Below, piece by piece: positions 13,601 through 27,178 of a DNA stretch of 64,000 nucleotides. Below the pieces are notes generated by a model that was given only the letters and a program-made list of their open reading frames with translations, did not search any database and was not told the origin of the DNA. How positions within the stretch are numbered: position 1 is the stretch's first letter; the number at the start of each line of letters is the position of its first letter. Source of the stretch: Scolanthus callimorphus (Eukaryota > Cnidaria > Anthozoa > Actiniaria > Edwardsiidae); the NCBI GenBank assembly GCA_033964015.1, contig CM066923.1:7925978-7989977 (forward strand), in the 5' to 3' direction. A program made the translations under genes and the position numbers.

Positions 13601-16600
13601 ACGACTGCCCAAGCTCAACACGCCCACGGATCCATGCGAAGCTCTTGTCAAATATTGAATTACTTTTTAGGTAGAGGCAACAACCTAAGATAGAGTATCG
13701 CCTTCAAATGTTATAGGGAAGGATTTCTCGCTGTTCTCTGTGTCACAAAACCTTCTTGAGAGTGTCAAAACCTTGCTGAAAGATCTATCCAGAGGTGCCG
13801 ACTGCAGAAAAGGATTGACAGTCGCTAAACATTGTTGTAGAAGATCGTGTATGGATTAGTATCTGTTACTTCTGGCGATGTGCTGCAATACCAAGGCCAA
13901 GGACGTAAACCAGGAACACTCAACCGCACTTCATTTTGCAAGATTAAATCTTTCAGACAGTCGTTCTATCCAAAAGCTGTTATTGACTGGATTCCCATCA
14001 GTCCGAAATAAGCTGTCCTTGGACACCCTTGCAGTCCCTCCCCCACCCCACTCCGTATTACTAAACCCATTCACTCCTTGCAGCTCGATCTCAACCAAAA
14101 CAACAAGTTGGCTCTTCTAAAACCTCAAACGATAACCTCAAGTTAATGTTCCCAACCCATGAAGAGACAAGGAGACAGAGTTGTGGGAAAGTGGGAAGGG
14201 GGAAAAGTGCTCCTATAAAAATGTTGTAAATTTAGTTTAAGTGGCTAAGTGCAGCAACCATGGCAGCAAAACATTGTTAAGGGCACCCTTCCTAAGTGGA
14301 GAAAACATCCCCCCGGACCATGAGAGGCAAGAGTCCTCTCAACCGCAAGGAAGTAATAATCCCTTTTCAAGCCTCCTAAGTGAGGAAACCATCCCCCTGG
14401 ACCATGAGAGGTGATCATTCTCTCAACCGCGAGGAGGCAAGAATCCTGTTAAATTGCCATGGCAACCGGGCCACAAGGAAAATTACCTATTCGAAAAAAA
14501 CCCATGCGAGTCTATGGGGCAGAAAGTGTTCTCTAGAGGAACACTTCACCCCACCAAATACACAAAGTGTATTCCCCAACATCCAGCCTATATGGCCGGG
14601 CACTTCCTGTTTGTCACATATATATGCTATAAATTTGCTATAATATATGCTCCAAACTGCCGCAATATGTACGATCGTTCTAGCACACTAGCAACACATT
14701 ACTTTTATTATTGGTTTTATACGCAGTAATCACGGAAAACAGTATAGGTTATAATATTCTTTCCTTGGGTGAAGCATGGAGACTATGGTGCCCCGGTATA
14801 ATATTTTATGGATGAATTTATCTTTAGAAATCTTTTTACCTGTATACCGTTTCAAAATAAAAATCTCTTTTGTCTTTCCGTCCTTTTTCCATAATTCTAT
14901 TTCGTTCTGTATGAGATTGCAGCGTATAATTGCGACCAGATGTGTCAGGTTGTTGACAACGACAATATCTTTAACGGTTCAATAAAATATTCAGAATTGG
15001 TGTAATCATTCTCCCTATTGAAGTCTGGTGCCTTAATAGGACGTTCAAACATTCCAAAGGTTTTTGGTTAATGGAAATCCGCTGCCAGTCCAGTGCTATT
15101 TAGGGAAAGTACCAGATACACATTCTATTAGAAACTCTCCTTCTGTCATGCGCAACGCAAATTAGTGTTTTCTTCACCTCGATAACTCCTGAAAAAAATT
15201 CAATATCTTCGGTTTCCATATTTTCTGTTGATTAAACAGATATCAACATGATTGACAATGGAAGTGTTCAAAACGGATCCGTGAGTTTTAACAGCTCTCA
15301 AAGTAGCAGTAATGAATGTGCTTTAGAAACTGAAACTGTTTTACGAGTGACCAAGTCGGTGGTCATGCTTGTGATCGTGTTGTTTGGCGTGTTATGGAAC
15401 GCTTTGTCATTGCCCTTGTTTTGAAAAAGAAAGTCTTAACGTCCAGCACCAACCTTCTCGTCGCAAATATGGCTTTTGCGGATCTTCTCAAACTTCTCTT
15501 CGAACCTGCTATTGTTTTTTATGGGTTATTTCAAGAAAATTACCCTAAAATACCTTGGGCGATGCAAAGCTCTCCGCTTGGGATATGTATCTGTAAAATC
15601 TTTCGTCTTTTAACGCATTCCATGCCATGGGTTTCTTTACTGACATTGCTGATAATCTCAGCAGAAAAATACAGAGCAGTTTCCCGGCCACTAAATATCA
15701 GGACTACTTCTCAAAGAAAAGTAAGACTATTGGCATCAACGCCCTGGACACTGGCAGCTGCAATTAATATTCCGATGGTTTTTTACTTTTCTGTCATAAA
15801 TGTTGAAGAACATTATATCTGTTTTCTACCAGGCGTACGATGGATTACTATCTACCTCATTTGCCAGTACGCAATATTGGTTTCGTTCCTTTTTTCGATC
15901 CTTGTCATCGGTTTGTTGACGCGATGATTGTCTTGTTCCTTTGCAAGAGAAGCCAGGACTTGACTGGTTACTACACTGGTTCAGAACATAACTTCGAAAT
16001 AGATTGATGGTTTGGAAACGCGTGTGGCGTTGCAACGGTTTTGACTATAACAGTCCCTCCTAACAGATCAACCATTGCTCTATTTGACTGAGCTGTGTCT
16101 GCAGGATATTAGTGGAGTACATCCTTACCGGAAGTTTGATGGAATCTATTGTAGAATATCTTTATAGCTTGCGCACGCTGCGGCACAGATTTTAGATCAA
16201 CAGGACATGAGACCCAACTACTTCATTGGCCCCCAACCCCGCATCTGGTGATCGTGGATCCGCCCCTGTACTTCATTGGTCTCTACTCTCTACTCTAACC
16301 TTGAAGATAGCTAGCAAACCGACATGATTATATGATAATCGATTTCGCAAATGCATTTGCTAAAGTGTCTCATGTGAAACTCTGGTCAAATATTGAATAC
16401 TGTTGAGTTGGGGGGCAATTACCTGTTTCTAGATTGAGGGCTCCCTCTGCGGCAGCAAACAATATGTATATGTTCTTATATTTCTATTTGGCGTTGCATC
16501 GGGCTTTGTCATTGGCCCAAGCCCTGTTTCTAATATACATAAACGACTGCCCGAGCTCAACAAGCCCAACAAGCCCGGGAAATACGCCACTCGTAGATCT

Positions 16601-19600
16601 CATACGAAGCTACATCCGGGACCTGAGTGACATATTTTCCATATCCTCACTAGTGAGGATATCGGTCTATATAATAAAAAGAAAATTACACGGTCGCAGA
16701 GTAGAGAGAAGATGTGCGTTTATTTTCTCGTGTCAAAAACAATATTTTACTCATTCGCTGCGCTCATTCGTAAAATATTGTTCTTGCCACTCGAAAGTAA
16801 GACTCAGATCTTCGCGCCACCGTGTAATATCCTCTATGTATTTCAATCTGGCGTAGCACAGGGCTTTGTCATTGGCCTAGCCCAGTTTGTAAAATTATAC
16901 GTAGACGACTGCCCAAGCTCAACAAGCCCACGGATCCATGCGAAGCTCTTGTCAAATATTGAATATTTTTTAGGTAGAGGCAACAACCTAAGATAGAGTA
17001 TCGCCTTCAAATGTTATAGGGAACACTGAAGGATTTCTCACTGGGTTCTGTCTCGATCTACATAACCTTCTTGAGAGTGTTTAAACTATGCTACAGAAGC
17101 TAGCGAGGTGCCTACAGCAGAAAAGGATTGACAGTCGCTAAACATTGTTGTAGAAGATCGTGTATGGATTAGTATCTGTTACTTCTGCCCATGTGCTGCA
17201 ATAGAGGCCAAGGAGGGTAAACCAGGAACACTCAACCGCACTTCATTTTGCATATCATCTGCAAGATTAAATCTTTGAGACAGTCGTTCTATCCAAGAGC
17301 AGTTATTGACTGGAATAAAATCCCTTGATATTTGTACAAATGCTCAGTTATGTGACCAGTTAGGCATTTTTAAAATAATTTGTATGTACGTTTTCTCTGC
17401 TCTGTATTCTGCAACCCTATTAGAGGAGATTTCCAGTAAGTGTCGAAAACTGATCTACGTATACTTGCATAATTAGAAGGAATTCCGCTCGACAACAAAC
17501 CAATCAGAGTCAAAGTATGCATCTGAGTAGAAGTTTTGTCGTGACCCAAGCACGCGAGAGTCATTGCGTGTCTGGTTCTACTCCGCATTCTCATTGGCTG
17601 AATAATGAAAGACCCAAGAGGTCCACTAGAAGAACTTGTACGTCAATACGCAAGTCGGATTCCCATCAGTCCGAAATAAGCTGTCCTTGGACACCCTTGC
17701 AGTCCCTCCCCCACCCCACTCCGTATTACCAAACCCATTTCACTCCTCGCAGCACGAGCTCAACCAAAACAACAAGTTGGCTCTTCTAAAAGCACAAACG
17801 ATAACCTGACGCCAAATTGTTGAACGAACTGCCGCAATATGTACGATCGTTCTAGCACACTTCGTAAATTGAAACGGGTAAACACATTACTTTTATTATT
17901 GGTTTTATACGCAGTAATCACGGAAAGCAGTATAGGTTATAATATTCTTTCCTTGGGTGAAGCATGGAGACTATGGTGCCCGGGTATGATATTTTATGAA
18001 TGAATTTATCTTTATAAATATTTTTACCTGTATACCGTGTCAAAATAAAAATCTCTTTTGTGTTTCCGTCCTTTTTCCATAATTCTATTTCGTTCTGTAT
18101 GAGATTGCAGCGTATAATTGCGAACAGATGTGTAAGGTTATTGACAAGGACAATATCTTTAACGGTTCAATAAAATATTCAGAATTGGTGTAATCATTGC
18201 GATAGGTTTCTCTACAGTCGTATGAAATCATTCTCCCTATTGAAGTCTGGTGCCTTAATAGGACGTTCAAACATTCAAAAGGTTTTGGTTAATGGAAATC
18301 CGCTGCCAGTCCAGTGCTATTTAGGGAAAGTACCAGATGCACATTCTATTAGAAACTCTCCTTCTGTCATATAGTGCAACTTACTGCTTCTTCACCTCGA
18401 TAACTCCTGAAAAAAATTCAATATCTTCGGCTTCCATATTTTTTGTTGATTAAACAGATATCAACATGATTGACAATGGAAGTTTTCAAAAACGGTTCCG
18501 TTAGTTTTAACAGCTCTCAAAGTAGCGGTAATGGTTGTGCTTTAGAACCTCAAGTGGTACGTGTGACCAAGGTGGTGTTCGCGGTTGTTATCGTGTTATT
18601 TGGCGTGTTATGGAACGCTTTTGTCATTTTCTTGGTTTGGAAAAAGAAAGTCTTAACGTCCAGCACCAACATTCTCGTCGCAAATATGGCTTTTGCGGAT
18701 CTTCTCAAACTTCTCGTCGAACCTGTCTTAATTCTTAACGCGGTATTTCAGGGAAATTATCATTGGATGCTAGAAAACTCTGCGCTTGGAATATGTCTTT
18801 GTAAAATCTTTGTCCTTTTTTCAAATTCCGTGCCGTGGGTTTCTTTACTGACATTGTTGATAATTTCCGCTGAAAAATACAGAGCAGTTTCCAAGCCATT
18901 AAATATCAAGTCTGCTTCTCAAAGAAAAATAAGATTTTTGGCAGCGATGCCCTGGATACTGGCACTATTAATCAATATTCCTATGATTTTTTACTATACT
19001 GTTGTAGATTTTGGAGAGTACTATTTCTGTTTTCTGCCAGACGTACGATGGGTGTCTATATACTTCATTTGTCAGAACGCAATATTAGTTTCCTTCGTCT
19101 TTGGGATCTTAGTCATCGGATTGATGACTATAAGGAAGCTTCAAAGCTCTCTATCCGCCCTTCGCCTAACTCCAGAACAACAGCAAAAGAGATCGAAGAC
19201 GTTCACATCTGCCGTTCGAATGGTGTTGGCTTCTTTGCTACTCTACACGATTTGCCATACTCCACTTTATAGTCTGTATTTGTTGACAGGGCTTCGAGTT
19301 TTGCTAGGTTATTCACTAATCAACCAGAACAATTGTTTTACCTTGACGTAATCTACTTTTTCGCTGTTTCTCTTCTCTATGTGAACAATGCCTTGAGTCC
19401 AATTATTTATTTCGTTTTTATCAAAGAGTTTCGATGTGCTCTTTGTTCTGTAATTTATTGCAACAATTCGGGATCTGTAGAAAATCGGAAAACTGAAAGG
19501 CCAGATCATGCAGATTCTTACGTAAATAATGCTGTTGAAACTACGACGACGAGACTTTAGTTAAACAAAAGAACAATAGACCAATAGAATAGATACATGT

Positions 19601-22600
19601 TGAGATCACAGGCCGATTGGTCTGTTATCGGTCATAGCCCAGGAATTCCGTTAGTATAAATCGTAGATTGTTGATCACAGAAAGTGAAATAGTGCTTTAT
19701 TAATTAGATTTTTTCAAAAATATTCAAAATTTCACGAGCAAGTGTAGAAGGCGCGCGCAACACTTCCAAATAAGAAAAGAACAAAAAGTGTTTTTCGCAA
19801 ATTTATAGTTTTTACAAGATCACTCATGAGAAGACATGATCACTCAAAAGCTGTACAAATTGCTCATGAAAAAGAAAAAGTGATTGGAAATCACTGATGA
19901 TTTTGTACAGACCTCTCCATCTGGCTGGCACGCCCCACACGGAAATCAGCAAATCCACTTTTTTGTAAACTTGTGATTTTGTTGTTTGTGGCTAGCGTGG
20001 GTAAATAAAACTTTATGTATGTATGTATGAGTTCCAACAAGGAGAAATTACTCCACCAAGTTCCGTTTTAGTGCCTGCAACACATGTTGCAACTGTATTG
20101 ATAATTGTATTTACAATCGACACTATGCAGCCAAGTTTAATGACTCTTGGATTTAGTTGGTTCTCGTCAAAGAATTTTGTTGGTTTACTTGTGGGACAAC
20201 AGGACCAACGATGCAGCCGGGACAAGTTGCTGATTACGCGGATATTCGATGGCTAACTTGGACTATGTTGTGTTTTCCTCTCCAGAAACAATGCGAGTCA
20301 AAATATTGGAAATGATCACTTTGTTTCGAAAAGAGGCTCGTGAATGTAGGACTCCTTGCTTGTATCCGACGTCGGCCACATTATTATCCGAGAGAACTGT
20401 AACTGAGGTGGCACTGACAAAGTGATTTATCAGGTTGGGCTCAATTCCGGCATTATGTTAGACAATATACACTTCTGTCACCGACGGGGGAATTACGGTA
20501 CCAAAAAGTTGTTCATCAAGAGGCTGAAAGTTGGAAGAAGCGCTGGAAGAAAGCATTCAAATTGTGATTTAGATGACTCAGGTAGTTTATCAGTGTTTTA
20601 ATGGGCAGCCCAGAGAGTGCGGAAATTCCATCATCTTGTGGTCAGCCTTAGAAATTCTTAGAAATGCTTTGAAATTCTTAGAAATGAAAGCGCACTTCTT
20701 AGAAATGCTTTGAAATTCTTAAAAATGCTTTGAAATTCTTAGAAATGCTTTGAAATTCTTAAAAATGCTTGGAAATTCTTAGAATTGTTTTGAAATTCTT
20801 AGATACGAAAGCGCACTCTCGCTTTCGCACTTACACCTTTTCCCATCTACCTTCGTTCGAAGAACCAGCATATCCTTGGTACGTTTTCTATGGTTCTCTC
20901 TTCCTTTCTCTTCCCCTCTCATCAAAATGATAGGTCACAAACAGCCAAACTGTGTGAAGAAGTTGTGAGGGGTCTGTGGTGTCCCACTCTCCGAGGTGAC
21001 CAGTTGCGTAAAGTTGCTGCAGTTGCTTTTTTGTTATGAAATTTGAGCGCTGAATGGATCCATTGTTTTCTTGCAATTGCCATTACGTTTTTTGTTTGCC
21101 CTTTCAAATGCAGGGTCGACGATAATAGACAGTTTTCAAGATGTTGCGCACGCAACATAAGTGGGATGAGAATAATGCTTGTCTGTTTTGAATAACAAAA
21201 GCCGTATTCGCCAGAACGAGTCGGAACGGCTCAAGGTTATTGTTCTCACAACATCTTGAAAACGGTCAATTGAAAATGGTTTGTTGCGGTTGTTTCAAAT
21301 ACAGGTCAACGGCGGTTAAGGTAGCTTCTTTTGCCGAAAAGCTGCATAAAACATTGCGCTAGCTCTACCTTTGGTATTTCTTCTATTTCAGTGGTGAACT
21401 TGAAAAAAAACAAGCATGCAAAAATCAAATATAATGTTGTTGTTACATTTTTGTTGTTTCAACGGCGTCGTTGCAATACATTGTAATTCACCATTAAAAA
21501 TCCTCGTGCCATATCTTTTCTGGGACTGGATAATCCTGAAATGATTCTGAGACATCGGAGAGACGAGTCTCAGCCGCCATTGTTTCTTGACCGGGAAAAC
21601 AGCAGCAAAATCGCCAATTTCCTAAACAAGGTCTATCACTAATACACCATTAGTAGCGTGGCCAATAGAAATGCAGGATTTGTTATAAATGTTATAGGAT
21701 TTGTGTAAATGTTGCGACACATAGAAAACCCCGTCATGTGCGGATCATAACATTGCCATTTCAATTCAATTCAATTTTTATTTCTCACACTAATAAATAT
21801 TATTTACAGAATACATATTTTTAAAAACTGTAGAACATGACAAAAAAGAAATAGGAGAGAGAACAAAGTTGAAGAATAAACGTTTTTATGTGTGAGCAGT
21901 GTCCAAAGGAGCGAATTGCTTTCGAGCTGGACACTGCCACACCCATCGGACACAGGGTCCGGGACACAGCGTCCGGGACACAGGGTCCATGTAAAAACTA
22001 CCATCATGATATATTGTCATGTTGTTTATGTTTGATTCAGGCTTTGCGGCTCTATATGCTTCTGGGCCAGGGAGATTTCATTCGTCACTTGATGGATTTA
22101 CTGGAGTAAGTATGGTATTATCAACATCGGTATGTCTCATATTGTGTCATAGCAAAATGCAGTACTTCTCTCTCCATCTTTTCCACCCTGCTGTAGCCCT
22201 CTAACCCTAATCCATTCACTCTACATGAATGAGATTTCAATGAAGAAATTAATTGTTTTTCATTTATAGGCCGGATCTAGCTAAGCCTGCCAGTACTCTG
22301 TACATGCACAACCTAACGGGGGTGATGGAGGCCGCCATAAGAGCTACTAATGCCCAATACGCAGACCCAGAGATCCTCAAGAGACTTGACTGCAGGCTCC
22401 TGGAGGTACTGTCGTAGTATTATTATTGTAGTCTGTTCTAGTCTGGCCTGGTCTCGCCTGGTCTATTGTAGTCTTATCTAGTATAGCCTCTTCCTTGGTC
22501 TCGTCTGGTCTAGTGTATTCTTATCTAGTCTAGCCTCTTCCTTGGTCTCGTCTGGTCTAGTGTAGTCTTATCTAGTCTAGTCTCTTCCTTGGTCTCGTCT

Positions 22601-25600
22601 GGTTTAGTGTAATCGTATCTAGTCTAGTCTCTTCCTTGGTCTCGCCTGGTCTAGTGTAGTCTTATCTAGTCTAGCCTCTTCCTTGGTCTCGTCTGGTCTA
22701 GTGTAGTCTTATCTAGTCTAGTCTCTTCCTTGGTCTCGTCTGGTCTATTGTAGTCATATCTAGCCTAGCCTCTTCCTTGGTCTCGTCTGGTTTAGTGTAT
22801 TCTAATCTAGTCTAGTGTCGTCCTTGGTCTCGTCTGGTCTAGTGTAGTCTAATCTAGTCTAGGGTCGTCCTTGGTCTCGTCTGGTTTAGTGTAGTCATAT
22901 CCAGTCTAGTGTCGTCCTTGGTCTCGTCTGGTCTATTGTAGTCTTATCTAGTCTAGTCTCTTCCTTGGTCTCGTCTGGTCTAGTGTAGTCTTATCTAGTC
23001 TAGCCTCTTCCTTGGTCTCGTCTGGTCTAGTGTATTCTAATCTAGTCTAGTCTCTTCCTTGGTCTCTCCTGGTCTAGTGTAGTCTTATCTAGTCTAGCCT
23101 CTTCCTTGGTCTCGTCTGGTCTAGTGTAGTCTAATCTAGTCTAGCCTCTTCCTTGGTCTCGTCTGGTCTAGTGTAGTCTTATCTAGTCTAGTGTCGTCCT
23201 TGGTCTGTTCTAGTCTGGCCTGGTCTCTCCTGGTCTAGTGTAGTCTTATCTAGTCTAGCCTCTTCCTTGGTCTCGTCTGGTCTAGTGTAGTCTTATCTAG
23301 TCTAGTCTCTTCCTTGGTCTCGTCTGGTCTAGTGTAGTCTTATCTAGTCTAGCCTCTTCCTTGGTCTCGTCTGGTCTTGGTCTGTTCTAGTCTGGTCTGG
23401 TCTCGTCTGGACTAGTGTAGTCTAATCTAGTCTAGTCTTGTCCTTGGTCTGGTCTCGTCTGGTCTAGTGTAGTCTAATCTAGTCTAGTCTCTTGCTTGGT
23501 CTGTTCTGGTCTGGTCTGATCTAGTCTGGTCTGGTCTCGTCTGGACTAGTGTAGTCTAATCTAGTCTAGTCTTGTCCTTGGTCTGGTCTCGTCTGGTCTA
23601 GTGTAGTCTAATCTAGTCTAGTCTCTTGCTTGGTCTGTTCTGGTCTGGTCTGATCTAGTCTGGTCTGGTCTCGTCTGGTCTAGTGTAGTCTAATCTAGTC
23701 TAGTCTTGTCCTTGGTCTGGTCTCGTCTGGTCTAGTGTAGTCTAATCTAGTCTAGTCTCTTGCTTGGTCTGTTCTGGTCTGGTCTGATCTAGTCTGGTCT
23801 GGTCTCGTCTGGTCTAGTGTAGTCTAATCTAGTCTAGTCTCTTGCTTGGTCTGTTCTGGTCTGATCTAGTTTCTTCCTGGGTCTCGTCTGGTCTAGTGTA
23901 GTTTACTCTAGCCTAGTCTCTTGCTTGGTCTGGTCTCGTATGGACTAGTGTAATCTAATCTAGTCTGGTCCTTGGTCTGGTCTCGTCTGGTCTAGTGTAG
24001 TCATATCTAGTCTAGCCTCTTCCTTGGTCTCGTCTGGTCTAGTGTAGTCTAATCTAGTCTAGCCTCTACCTTGGTCTCGTCTGGTCTTGGTCTGTTCTAG
24101 TCTGGTCTGGTCTCGTCTGGTCTAGTGTAGTCTAATCTAGTCTAGCCTCTTGCTTGGTCTGTTCTGGTCTGGTCTGATCTAGTCTGGTCTGGTCTCGTCT
24201 GGTCTAGTGTAGTCTAATCTAGTCTAGTCTCTTGCTTGGTCTGTTCTGGTCTGGTCTGATCTAGTCTGGTCTGGTCTCGTCTGGTCTAGTGTAGTCTAAT
24301 CTAGTCTAGTCTCTTGTTTGGTCTGTTCTGGTCTGGTCTGATCTAGTCTGGTCTGGTCTCGTCTTGTCTAGTGTAGTCTAATCTAGTCTAGTCTCTTGCT
24401 TGGTCTGGTCTGGTCTGATCTAGTTTCTTCCTGGGTCTCGTCTGGTCTAGTGTAGTCTAATCTAGTCTAGTCTTGTCCTTGGTCTGGTCTCGTCTGGTCT
24501 AGTGTAGTGTAGTCTAGTCTAGTCTCTTGCTTGGTCTGTTCTGGTCTGGTCTGATCTAGTCTGGTCTGGTCTGGTCTCGTCTGGTCTAGTGTAGTCTAAT
24601 CTAGTCTAGTCTCTTGCTTGGTCTGGTCTGGTCTGAAACTAGTTTCTTCCTGGGTCTCGTCTGGTCTAGTGTAGTTTACTCTAGCCTAGTCTTGTCCTTG
24701 GTCTGGTCTCGTATGGACTAGTGTAATCTAATCTAGTCTCGTCCTTGGTCTGGTCTCGTCTGGTCTAGTGAAGTCTATTCTCTTCCTTGGTCTCGTCTGG
24801 TCTCGTGTAGTCTAATGTAGTCTAATCTAGTCTAGTCTCTTCCTTGGTCTCGTCTGGTCTTGGTCTGTTCTAGTCTGGCCTGGTCTCGTCTGGACTAGTG
24901 TAGTCTAATCTAGTCTAGTCTCGTCCTTGTCTGGTCTCGTCTGGTCTAGTCTAGTCTAGTCTCTTCCTTGGTCTCGTGTAGTCTATTCTTACAGTCGTTT
25001 GTATCTAAGCGTGAACACATGACACTAAAACGTTTGCTAATTGGCTGTTCAAACGTCAGAGTTAGTCAGCCAGAACGGTTAACGGAAAACATTTTGGCGC
25101 ACTAAAGCACTCCAAGTTTACCATCGTTATGCAAATATCACCGTTCTGGCTGACTAACTCTAACGTTTGAACAGCCAATTGCCAATTGCGCACTAAAGCA
25201 CTCCAAGTTTACCATCGTTATGCAAATATCACCGTTCTGGCTGACTAACTCTAACGTTTGAACAGCCAATTGCCAAACGTTTTAGTGTCACGTGTTCACG
25301 CTTAGATGCAAACGACTGTATCTGATGTAGCCAAGTATCAATACAGTAATCTAATCTAAGTCTAGATAAGCCACGCGCAAAATAATTTATTAACAAAATT
25401 ATCAGACGACTTTTTCTCAGTCATGACATCTGCTCTTTGCAGGACTCCCTGATATTTTCTTCACATAGCTAACCTTGATTATCATTCTCTTTGCACGCAG
25501 GTCTCTCCAGGTGACACAGGTTGGGATGTGTTTAGCCTCGATTATCATGTAGACGGACCAATAAGCACTGTGAGTGTTTCTCTTTATCGTGCGATAAAAG

Positions 25601-27147
25601 TATACAGCTATTTCAATAAAGGTTGTCAGCCTTGTAAGCGCTCACGCTCATACGTGGTGTACAAATGGCTCTGTTAGTCTGCTTGCATATTAACTTGGGA
25701 TGGTGCCGGTTGCGTTATCAGCACTGTATTTTTAATAGACTAGAGCGTGATGGCTGGCGCCACTCAGTCTACGAAGCCTTGCATCTATTTGAATGCGCCC
25801 GGCGGGAAGCTCTACAAGAGGAACGCCAGATGTGCTTCTACTCCATTGCACCGCATTTCCAGCCGACACCAGTGCCGTCACTGTACCAGAACATGCCTGT
25901 TTCGGATTGAGCGGGCATGAAGTCGACGAGGACTGGACAGCCTTCCTAAATCTTCGTTCGAATCCAAGCCAAGAGATACTTTAAGGGCGAGGCTTAGGGA
26001 AATAATACAAATCCCTCAGGCATTGCTAAACGAAAAAAATCTCTCTTTTGCTTTATTCCCTTTGGCCTCGGATTCAAGTTATAATTTTGATGTATTGAAT
26101 TTGATGTATTGTATTTCATGTCTTTTCTTATGACTTGTAGGTGTTCACTTCGGAATGCATGATCCATTACCTGAGGATCTTTAACTTCCTGTGGCGGGCC
26201 AAGCGCATGGAGTACTCATTAACGGCCATCTGGAAGGATCAAATGGAATACAGCAGACTTGTAGAGACCATACCAGGTCGGTCAAGCTCTTAAATCTCAC
26301 TTCCTAGTTGCTGTAGCCTGCGCACAGCCGGTAGTAGCACAGGCACTAATTTTAACGTGCATTTCGGAAGTAGAGGGCTGTTTTTTTTTCCACACCTTTA
26401 GGAATATTACTTCTCAAATCGGCGAAACCTTGGAATTGAATTTCGGGAAAAAAGAATGTCCAAAGACTGTCTTATCATTACTAGCAAAATTCTGGTCATA
26501 ACTGGAACGTTTTGTTGTGGGTTGAGGCGAATCAAATCTCAAAGTTCAAAGCGCGGGATTGCTGTGCCTGGGCGAATCAAATCTCAAAGTTCAAAGCGCG
26601 GGATTGCTGTACCTGGGCGAATCAAATCTCAAAGAACAAAGCGCGGGATTGCTGTGCCTGGGCGAATCAAATCTCTAAGTACAAAGCGCGGGTTTGCTTT
26701 TTTGGGACGAAAACGCGCGAGAGGTGTTGTCACTTGGGCTTGCCGCAGGAAGCCCAAATCTTTGCAAAACGCGAAAAAGCCGAAAACACCCCACAAAGAC
26801 AGGTGAGGAGGCTAGGGCTCTCCCACAAACAGCCTTCATAGCAAAACTGCGTATACAGTGCAATACGACGTTTTGCTTTGAGAGATGAGTTCTCCTGATG
26901 GAATAGTTTTCTTCATTAATGTCCTTACCTTTCAGAACTATTTCCAATACTTCACCAGTGCCACACTCTAGGCTCAGAGATGGTTCACTTTATACATCAA
27001 ATGCAGTACTACATCGCGTTCGAGGTAATTAGTAGTCCAGTGTTGAAGTGTCAGCGCAGGAGCAGATAGCGGCGCAAACCCGAGAGAGAATAGCTCTTCT
27101 CTCCGCCGGTCTTTATTTAAGTCGGAGGAGGGAGAGGGGTGGTGTGT

Positions 27148-27178
<31 letters not shown>

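Larger units (their letters stand above)
10490..19600 (+). repeat. Three-unit tandem segmental duplication carrying GPCRs
   Basis: Upstream blocks near 10550-11540, 13600-15247 and 16900-18465 share the same order: CATGCGAAGCTCTTGTCAAA, a CCACCCCACTCCGTATTAC motif, CGCAATATGTACGATCGTTC, and TTGAAGTCTGGTGCCTTAAT, then the receptor start. The 3' flank with AGAGAAGCCAGGACTTG is shared by units 1 and 2. Units are about 3-3.7 kb. All lie within the 12.2-kb intron 12 of GCP3, in the host orientation. Confidence 0.85.
19561..22040. other. Rest of GCP3 intron 12 (no gene)
   Basis: No coding signal beyond short chance frames. A possible AATAAA polyadenylation signal occurs near 20005 in the 3' flank of GPCR copy 3. 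The stretch includes the 20-bp tandem repeat at 20640-20810 and the foldback at 21127-21270. A T-rich block near 21765-21830 (CAATTCAATTTTTATTT) is also seen near 49643. Confidence 0.55.

Noticed and set aside
20013..20256. Small protein frames after GPCR copy 3
   Set aside because: Short, overlapping frames on both strands in the presumed 3' flank, with no domain.
26456..26806. Peptide with [15 protein letters not shown] repeats
   Set aside because: Product of the 45-bp intronic tandem repeat; located between well supported GCP3 exons 16 and 17.
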